From positions 48,680 through 112,679 of the forward strand of contig CALADI010000004.1 in NCBI GenBank assembly GCA_937890525.1: 64,000 nt of DNA, in the 5' to 3' direction. The position numbers and the translations under genes are program-made. Source of the DNA: an uncultured Clostridia bacterium. GTDB taxonomy: Bacteria; Bacillota; Clostridia; Oscillospirales; Oscillospiraceae. Below, piece by piece: positions 58,301 through 64,000 of this stretch (positions within the stretch are counted from its first letter, which is position 1; every line of letters starts with the position of its first letter). Under the pieces are notes generated by a model that was given only the letters and a program-made list of their open reading frames with translations, made no database searches and was not told the DNA's origin.

Positions 58301-60365
58301 GCTGGTTTTGCGAAACAGCCGGCGCAGCAGAAAGGAAAATGGACTGTTTTTTTCCTCGCTGATCGTAGCCATTACCGCGTTTTACATCATCCTCTCCCTG
58401 AGCCAGCAGGATGTGATGCGGTTCCTGACAGAGATGGAAAGCGATGCGGTAGATCGCCTGCTGACGCTGATCCCGGTGTTTTATGATGCGACATTGGTGA
58501 TCCTGTTTTTCTTGATTTACTTCTCCAGCAAGTTCCAGCTTGGCCGGAGAAAGCATGAGTTTGGAGTTTATCTGATGATGGGTATGCCCAGAAGCAGACT
58601 GTTCGTCCTGCTGATCCTGGAGGATCTTGTGGTTGGGATGGGTGCACTGCTGGTGGGGCTTCCGGTGGCGGTACTGCTGTCGGAGACAACAAGTTTGGTC
58701 ACGGCCAGAGCGGTAGGATTGGGCATCATCGGACATCGGTTTTCCTTCTCTGCTCAGGCGGCGGTATGGACGGTGGCGGGCTTCCTGTTCATCAAACTGC
58801 TGGCGTCCGGGCTGCTCAGCGGCAGCATCTGCCGGCAGGAGGTGGGGCAGCTTCTGGATCCGGAGCCGGAATCCAATCTTTGCAAAGGACGCAAGGCATC
58901 CGGTTCCCGGAAGCGGATCATTCTGGGGATCCTGTTTCTTGGGGCGGCGTATGCGCTGGGGATCCGGGGAAACGCATGGAGAAATCTGTTGGTTATGGCG
59001 GGGACTTTGGCGCTGGGGATCGGTGGGACATTCCTGCTCTTTCAAGGGATGGAGTATCCCATTGAGCGCCTTGCCCGCAGCGGATCATCCGCCGGGCGAC
59101 CCAATGCCTTCCACTTCCGCCAATTACAGGAATCGGTGGTGAACCGATCCTCCTCCATGGCGGTCTGCTCTCTGCTGCTCCTTGCGGCGCTGTGCTGTCT
59201 TGCATCGGGCATTGCCGCTGCAGGCTCCCGTGTGGAATCAGAGCCGAGAGTGCTGGACTATACCTTTGAGGATCCGGATGTGCGAAACAGCGTGGAAAAT
59301 GTGGCGCAAGCCCTGGAAGAAAGCGGCGTTGCCGGGGAATTTGCGGATCTGTTTGAGATCCGGGCAGGGCACGCCAAACAGACGGGCGGGGAGGACTCCA
59401 TGCCCATGGAATTGGAAATGGAGAATCTCCTTGCTGGACTGGAGCAAATGCCCCAATCCGAAACCCGGGATCTCCTGCTGAACAATCTAGGAGACCAGAC
59501 ATCCCCGTATCTGATCCCTGTGAGCGACTACAATCGGCTGCTGATTGGGGCAGGACTGCCCCAGATCCAGCTTGCTGAGGGGGAAGCGGCAGTGTTCATG
59601 CACCCTCACTTCGATGGAGATGCACAGGGAAAGCGGATCATGGATGCGGTACTGAAAAACCGCCCGGAGGTCTCGCTGGGGCAGGAGAAGCTGAACCTCA
59701 TCGGACCTGTACACAATACCAATATCGTCACGGACCGCTCTATCACCATCTCCTTTGCTCTGATCCTGCCGGATGAAATGTTTCAGCGGCTTACCGCAGG
59801 AGATTACAAGTCCCATCTCAATGGGATCCTGCGCCCGGAACTGGTGGAGTCGGAGGGGATGATGGTGCCATATATGCGGATCAATGAGAAACTAGATGGG
59901 CTGGGGATCACCTATGAAAGCTATTTGCAGACCACGGCAAGACAGCTGTTTTACTCCGTGGCATCCAGCTACATCACCATATATCTTGCGGTGATATTCC
60001 TCATTGTCAGCAATACCATCATCGGTGTCCAGTTTTTGATGGGACAGCAACGGGCGTCGAAGCGGTATCTGACGCTGGTGCGTCTGGGCGCGACCCACGA
60101 GATGCTGTGTGACTGCGCCAACCGGCAGATCAACTGGTACTTCGGTCTGCCCATCGGGGTAGCAGGGGTGAGCAGCCTGTTCGGAGTACAGGCGCTGTTG
60201 GCGGGGTTGCTGCCTGCCGGATCCGGAGGGATCCCTGCAATGATGGGGACGGCGGTACTTGTGCTGGCGGCAGTCTGTGTGGTAGAATGGATCTATACCT
60301 CTGGGGTGAAGCGAACCAGCAGCCGATATCTGCTGACGCTGATGGACCCCCGCCGGGAGGAGTAA
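58290..60365 (+). CDS. ABC transporter permease, BceB type (second module)
   Basis: The 691-residue protein has the BceB plan. A first helix FFSSLIVAITAFYIILSLSQQ is followed by the coupling loop GRRKHEFGVYLMMGMPRSRL and FtsX helices to about 310. A large extracellular domain of about 230 residues (about 325-560) comes next, and three closing helices (SYITIYLAVIFLIVSNTIIG onward). It starts 11 bases inside the ATPase gene. Sequence similarity to the first module's permease is low by eye, so the two probably handle different peptides rather than being a recent duplication. Confidence 0.92.
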   Translation: MFCKLVLRNSRRSRKENGLFFSSLIVAITAFYIILSLSQQDVMRFLTEMESDAVDRLLTLIPVFYDATLVILFFLIYFSSKFQLGRRKHEFGVYLMMGMPRSRLFVLLILEDLVVGMGALLVGLPVAVLLSETTSLVTARAVGLGIIGHRFSFSAQAAVWTVAGFLFIKLLASGLLSGSICRQEVGQLLDPEPESNLCKGRKASGSRKRIILGILFLGAAYALGIRGNAWRNLLVMAGTLALGIGGTFLLFQGMEYPIERLARSGSSAGRPNAFHFRQLQESVVNRSSSMAVCSLLLLAALCCLASGIAAAGSRVESEPRVLDYTFEDPDVRNSVENVAQALEESGVAGEFADLFEIRAGHAKQTGGEDSMPMELEMENLLAGLEQMPQSETRDLLLNNLGDQTSPYLIPVSDYNRLLIGAGLPQIQLAEGEAAVFMHPHFDGDAQGKRIMDAVLKNRPEVSLGQEKLNLIGPVHNTNIVTDRSITISFALILPDEMFQRLTAGDYKSHLNGILRPELVESEGMMVPYMRINEKLDGLGITYESYLQTTARQLFYSVASSYITIYLAVIFLIVSNTIIGVQFLMGQQRASKRYLTLVRLGATHEMLCDCANRQINWYFGLPIGVAGVSSLFGVQALLAGLLPAGSGGIPAMMGTAVLVLAAVCVVEWIYTSGVKRTSSRYLLTLMDPRREE

Positions 60366-60385
60366 CAGGAAGAGAGGTCAGGACT

Positions 60386-61060
60386 ATGAAGCGCATCACG
60401 GTGGTAGAGGATGACGAACTCATGCGTCAGGAGCTGAAGGAACTGCTCCGGGGTGCAGGGTATGAGGTGGACTGCGTCGAGGATTTTGACGATCCCGCCC
60501 CATCTCTGCTTCGGCATCCGGCGGATCTCATCCTACTGGATCTGAATCTGCCGGGGACCAGCGGCTTTGAACTGTGCAGGCAGATCAAAGCCAGATCCGC
60601 TGCCCCGGTTCTGGTGCTGACCTCCCGGGATCAGCTTCGGGATGAACTCCATGCGCTGGAACTGGGGGCGGATGAATATCTGACCAAGCCCTGCCGAAAG
60701 GAGCGGCTGCTGGCGAGAATTTCCAATGTGCTCAAGCGCTACGAGGGACGGGAGCATCTGCTGGAAGGGAAATCCTTCCTCCTGGACCGTCAGACCTACA
60801 CGCTGTATATCCACAACCGTTCCATTGTCCTGCCGAAAAATCAAGGGAGATTGCTGGAGGTGTTTCTGGATCATCGTGGGCAGATCGTCACCAAGGGGGA
60901 ACTGTCCATGGCGCTGTGGGAGACCACCGAGTTCATTGACGAGAATGCCTTGCAGGTGAACATGACCCGGCTGAAAAAGACCATGGTGGATCTGGGGATG
61001 ACCCAACGGATCGTCACAGTTCGGGGAGAAGGCTACCGATGGGAGGAAACGCAGGCATGA
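60386..61060 (+). CDS. Response regulator, OmpR/BceR type (second module)
   Basis: The 224-residue regulator has VVEDDELM, phosphorylation site LILLDLNLPGTSG near residue 53, conserved Lys in YLTKPCRKE and a winged-helix domain with NALQVNMTRLKKTMVDLG and VRGEGYRWEE. The ATG at 60386 lies 20 bases after the permease stop with AGAGGTC as a modest ribosome site; a longer frame overlaps the permease. It overlaps the kinase gene by ATGA. Confidence 0.92.
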   Translation: MKRITVVEDDELMRQELKELLRGAGYEVDCVEDFDDPAPSLLRHPADLILLDLNLPGTSGFELCRQIKARSAAPVLVLTSRDQLRDELHALELGADEYLTKPCRKERLLARISNVLKRYEGREHLLEGKSFLLDRQTYTLYIHNRSIVLPKNQGRLLEVFLDHRGQIVTKGELSMALWETTEFIDENALQVNMTRLKKTMVDLGMTQRIVTVRGEGYRWEETQA

Positions 61061-62085
61061 AACGAGTGATGACGGTGCTGGGCGGCTATGCCCCATGGCT
61101 GACCCTGCTGGCGCTGGTGGATGGTTTTGCGGTGCTGATGGTATGGCTGGCGGCGCCGGAGTCCTTCCGTGCCATCACGGCGCTGGTGCTTCTGGCGTCA
61201 GGCGTTCTCGGCGTGGGGCTGTGCAGCGTGCTGCTGTGGCGGGAAAGGCAGAGACATCGGGCGTTCCGGGCGTTTCTCAGCCACCCGGACACAGAGCATG
61301 AGAAAAACCTGTGCCGCTGGGTGACAGGAGCAGAAAAAGAGCAGATCCGGCTTTTGGGGGATCTGCTGCGCCGCAAGGCGGATGAATATGTGCTTCTGGA
61401 ATCGACCATGGAGGAATACGAATCCTATGTGGAAGCGTGGGCCCACGAAGCGAAAACCCCGTTGTCTTTGCTGACCTTCCTGCTGGACAACCGGAGGCAG
61501 GAATTGCCGGAAGCCTTTGCCTATAAGCTGGACTATGTCCAGACCAGATTGCAGGAGTCCATGGATCAGATGCTGTTCTATGCCCGGCTGAAGAGCGGGA
61601 AGAAGGACTACCTGCTGGAGTGGGTGAATGTGGCTGACACAGTTCAGGAGGTGGTGGAGGACTACATGCCTCTGCTGACGGAGAAGCGGTTCCGGGTGGA
61701 ATGCACCATGGAGGATGTCCGGGTATTTACCGACCGAAGAGGGCTGCGCTTTGTGCTGGGGCAGCTGGTGAGCAACGGGATCAAGTATTCCAAAGATCGG
61801 CCGTGCCTTTCCTTCCATTTCACGGATGGAGACAGGGAGCAGGTGCTGACGGTGACGGATAACGGCATCGGTGTACGCGAGTGTGATGTCCCCTTCCTCT
61901 TTGAGCGGGGATTCACGGGGGACTCCGGCACCTGCCGTGGAAAGGCCACCGGCATGGGGCTGTACCTTGCGGCAGAGGTGGCAAAGGAGCTGAATTTCAC
62001 CATGGAACCCCAGACCCAATGGGGCAGGGGATTCCGGATGGTGATACGATTTCCTAAGGTGACAGAAAAGGAAAAATGGGTATAA
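61057..62085 (+). CDS. Sensor histidine kinase, BceS type (second module)
   Basis: The 342-residue kinase has two helices near residues 12-28 and 38-60 with a very short outside loop. Its H-box is AWAHEAKTPLSLLTFLL with His near residue 130. VLGQLVSNGIKYSKD, VTDNGIGVRECDVPFLFERGF and TGMGLYLAAEVAKEL are the ATPase boxes. The start at 61057 fits GGAGGAAA 7 bases upstream. The stop codon lies at the foot of the terminator stem. Confidence 0.93.
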   Translation: MKRVMTVLGGYAPWLTLLALVDGFAVLMVWLAAPESFRAITALVLLASGVLGVGLCSVLLWRERQRHRAFRAFLSHPDTEHEKNLCRWVTGAEKEQIRLLGDLLRRKADEYVLLESTMEEYESYVEAWAHEAKTPLSLLTFLLDNRRQELPEAFAYKLDYVQTRLQESMDQMLFYARLKSGKKDYLLEWVNVADTVQEVVEDYMPLLTEKRFRVECTMEDVRVFTDRRGLRFVLGQLVSNGIKYSKDRPCLSFHFTDGDREQVLTVTDNGIGVRECDVPFLFERGFTGDSGTCRGKATGMGLYLAAEVAKELNFTMEPQTQWGRGFRMVIRFPKVTEKEKWV

Positions 62086-62118
62086 AAACAGGCTCTTTCG
62101 GAAGAAAGAGCCTGTTTT
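62085..62118. terminator. Bidirectional terminator of second Bce module
   Basis: AAAACAGGCTCTTTC (62085-62099) pairs perfectly with 62104-62118 over a 4-base loop; it starts on the last base of the kinase stop codon and also lies just past the convergent lipoprotein gene. Confidence 0.85.
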
Positions 62119-62128
62119 ACTATGGACT

Positions 62129-62869
62129 TTACTTTGCGGGAGTGACGGAGGTGATGTGGGGATTCACACCCTCATACCAGTACAGGAAGCCCTCCATGTC
62201 GATCTTGTCGCCGACATTCAGGGACTTGACAGCGTTGTACACCTCGGTGGTATTGTCGCACAGATAGGACTCTACGGTGAAGGTATAGGTCTGACCGTTG
62301 CAGGAGACATTGAAGTACAGGTCGTCGCCGTCCTGACCGGAGCCGTCCCACTTGTACAGATAGGGAACATCCTGACCGTCAGCGGACTTGGAAGCCTCCA
62401 CGGTCATGCCCTTGAAGCTGGCCAGCTGGTTCTGATGACCGATCAGCTCGTCGGTGCCCAGCATAGCGGTGACGTCCACAGGAGTTGCCACATAGCTGCC
62501 CTCAAGGATCTCGAAGGTGGCGTCGATGATCTCCACCTCGCCGGACCACTCGGCCTTATAGCCGGTGACCTTGATCTTGGTGCCGACTTCCAGCTTCTTG
62601 TAGTCCTCCTCGGAGCAGGCCATCTCGTAGATGAAGTATGCGCCGTCGGCATCCTGGGTGTAGATGGTGGCCTTGTTGTCCCACCAAGACTGCTTGGCCT
62701 GCACATAAGTCTCAACAGTGACCTGAGACTCAACAGGAGCAGCGGCGTACTCAGCGTAGGTCATGACACCCTCAGACTTCTTGGAAGGGTCGTCCTTGGT
62801 TTCGCCGGAGCAGCCGAACAGGGACAGCGCCATGACAGCGGACAGGAACAGTGCGATGAATTTTTTCAT
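62129..62869 (-). CDS. Putative lipoprotein with OB-fold-like repeats
   Basis: The 246-residue protein has a lipoprotein signal peptide (ALSLFGCSG, Cys near 20). The mature part seems to hold two related beta-barrel-like units. The first (about 45-115) has ATIYTQDADGAYFIYEMA and GTKIKVTGYKAEWSGEVEIIDATFEI; the second (about 150-240) has GDDLYFNVSCNGQTYTFTVE and VGDKIDMEGFLYWYEGVNPHITSV. This resembles bacterial OB-fold modules of exported proteins. The ATG at 62869 follows GAGGAA. Codon choice is strongly biased to C- or G-ending codons, suggesting high expression. Function unknown. Confidence 0.82.
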   Translation of the reverse strand: MKKFIALFLSAVMALSLFGCSGETKDDPSKKSEGVMTYAEYAAAPVESQVTVETYVQAKQSWWDNKATIYTQDADGAYFIYEMACSEEDYKKLEVGTKIKVTGYKAEWSGEVEIIDATFEILEGSYVATPVDVTAMLGTDELIGHQNQLASFKGMTVEASKSADGQDVPYLYKWDGSGQDGDDLYFNVSCNGQTYTFTVESYLCDNTTEVYNAVKSLNVGDKIDMEGFLYWYEGVNPHITSVTPAK

Positions 62870-62914
62870 TTTTATTCCTCTTTTCATTTGTTGTGGTATG
62901 AGATACCGAGGGTT

Positions 62915-62942
62915 ATTATACTCTTTTCCAGAAAAAAATCAA
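62915..62942 (-). promoter_or_regulatory. Promoter of the lipoprotein gene
   Basis: On the minus strand TTGATT (62937-62942), 16 bases, TATAAT (62915-62920). Confidence 0.65.
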
Positions 62943-62963
62943 CATCATATCCGGCGCAGGGGG

Positions 62964-64000
62964 TTATTTCTTCCTTTTTGCGAAAAATATGGAATATGCC
63001 ACAATGCAGATCCATGCGGCGGCTAGAGAACCCAGCAGAATCACGGACGCTGTGGGAAGTCTGCCCATATCTTGAGAAGCCGAGGACGAAGCCGGATGAC
63101 TGCCGCCCACTTGATCCAATCGGTAGAGTGCAGAGACTTCCTCGAAAAGTTGGTCGTAATACGCACCATCCACAGTATGTCCCCGGCGGACAGATTTTGC
63201 GGTGTTCTCGATCAGCTGTCCTGCTGCATCCCGTACCGATGCCGATCCATTGAAAACGGGGGTCACAAAGGTGTCATTCGTGTGCTCCAGCAGCAGTTGG
63301 GTGGCCTTCAGCTTCACATCATAGTGCAGACCGTTGTCCGTGCCTGCTTGCGCAAGATAGGATCGGTAGGTGTCGCTTTCCTGTGCCTTGGTGGTCACGG
63401 GGACATAGCCTTCGGTCTGGGCATAGGGGATCTGCACCTCGTTGGTGAGCAGGTATTGTGTGAAGAGCCACGATGCCAGCACCTCACCGGGATCCGACTT
63501 GTTGAACACGCACACCGACGGGCCTTGGGAGATCATCTTGGGATGCTCCGGGTCGATTTGAGGGATGGGGCGCACCTCGGTTTCAAACTCCACCAGTTTA
63601 TCCTCGCTGATGTCGGACAGGGGGGCGTTGGTTCCCATCCATGTGGAGCCTGCCGTAGAGTCGATGGCAAACACACATTGTCCGGCGTTGAGGAAATTGG
63701 CGGGATAGCTGGAGATCTTGAAGGTGGAGAAGGCACCGGTCCCAACATGGTCGGCAACGGTTTGCAGGATCTGGCGGGTGGTGTCGTTAAACAGGAGGAT
63801 CTCCCCGGAATCGCTTGTATATCCAGCCCCAGACTGGGCGAGAAGCTGGATCATCATGTTGTCCGTGGACTTATACAGGAAGGGGATCATCACCGGCTGG
63901 CCGTTGAGCAGGAAGTTCCCGTCAGCTCCCTTCTTTGCGGCGGCATCCGATACCTCCCAGATAAAGTCCCATGTGAGGGGATCGGGGATCTGATACCCCA
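62964..64000 (-). CDS. Extracellular solute-binding protein with C-terminal membrane anchor (5' end cut)
   Basis: The 345 visible residues form the C-terminal part of a family-1 solute-binding protein. WDFIWEVSDAAAKKGADGNF and LLNGQPVMIPFLYKS enter at the window edge, then AVDSTAG-like text (CVFAIDSTAGSTWMGTN) and MISQGPSVCVFNKSDPGEVLASWLFTQYLL, the region that closes over the ligand in sugar-binding proteins. After residue about 290 comes a Gly/Ser linker and a final hydrophobic helix ending YSIFFAKRKK. A membrane helix with a basic end at the C-terminus is unusual, because such proteins are normally held by an N-terminal lipid. The N-terminus and partner permeases lie outside. Confidence 0.88.
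   Translation of the reverse strand, partial: GYQIPDPLTWDFIWEVSDAAAKKGADGNFLLNGQPVMIPFLYKSTDNMMIQLLAQSGAGYTSDSGEILLFNDTTRQILQTVADHVGTGAFSTFKISSYPANFLNAGQCVFAIDSTAGSTWMGTNAPLSDISEDKLVEFETEVRPIPQIDPEHPKMISQGPSVCVFNKSDPGEVLASWLFTQYLLTNEVQIPYAQTEGYVPVTTKAQESDTYRSYLAQAGTDNGLHYDVKLKATQLLLEHTNDTFVTPVFNGSASVRDAAGQLIENTAKSVRRGHTVDGAYYDQLFEEVSALYRLDQVGGSHPASSSASQDMGRLPTASVILLGSLAAAWICIVAYSIFFAKRKK

Overview
The window looks like a chromosome segment of a Bacillota (Clostridia) bacterium, most likely an anaerobic Oscillospirales-type gut organism. Evidence: a PolC-type DNA polymerase III, sigma-A-like promoters (TTGACA/TATAAT), strong AGGAGG ribosome sites, the ylxM-ffh-rpsP-khpA-rimM-trmD order, an rplM-rpsI pair with a leader, two BceAB-type antimicrobial-peptide modules, three SLH domains on one secreted enzyme, and moderately high GC. 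The genus assignment is inference. I found no phage, insertion sequence, CRISPR array or rRNA. Both ends are cut inside genes: polC on the left and a solute-binding protein on the right.

Layout. 1-5.3 kb: end of polC, uridine phosphorylase behind a possible attenuator, PepF, a small unknown protein. 5.4-8.1 kb (minus): DEAD-box helicase, DprA-like protein, GNAT enzyme. 8.2-12.9 kb: an operon of a WecG/TagA glycosyltransferase, thymidylate kinase, DJ-1 protein, MltG and a U32 peptidase. 13.0-18.3 kb: a complete Bce-type module (regulator, kinase, ATPase, permease) plus a lipoprotein and a 48-residue membrane peptide. 18.5-22.2 kb: TetR with a divergent SDR gene, and a GntR-ABC operon; both regulators have clear palindromic operators. 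22.3-29.9 kb: adenine deaminase, rpsI-rplM, TtcA-like protein, DusB, and a zinc-type ABC transporter. 30.1-35.7 kb: small proteins, a GNAT, then the SRP/ribosome-maturation operon ending in a frameshifted sirtuin. 35.8-45.0 kb: ThrE-like exporter, lipase-like hydrolase, SLH-anchored lysozyme, TruA, ArsC-fold protein, an alanine/sodium symporter, an aminotransferase and a DUF4317 protein. 45.1-45.4 kb: two tandem tRNA-Pro(GGG) genes. 45.6-51.9 kb: a PHP phosphatase and a five-gene peptide ABC transporter. 52.2-55.4 kb: an orphan histidine kinase, a deletion scar containing fragments of its response regulator and of a DUF4956 gene, and a carbohydrate-binding lipoprotein. 55.5-62.1 kb: an LtaS-like enzyme and a second Bce module in a different gene order. 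62.1-64 kb: a lipoprotein and the end of a solute-binding protein with a C-terminal membrane anchor.

The most notable observations are: two copies of a TGTCAAG-N8-CTTGACA palindrome flanking the ylxM-ffh promoter, one of which abuts the Shine-Dalgarno sequence; the deletion scar at 53.5 kb; the GH24 lysozyme fused to SLH domains; the single-base frameshift in the sirtuin; the 130-bp tRNA-Pro duplication; the membrane-anchored solute-binding protein; and marked over-representation of GATC.
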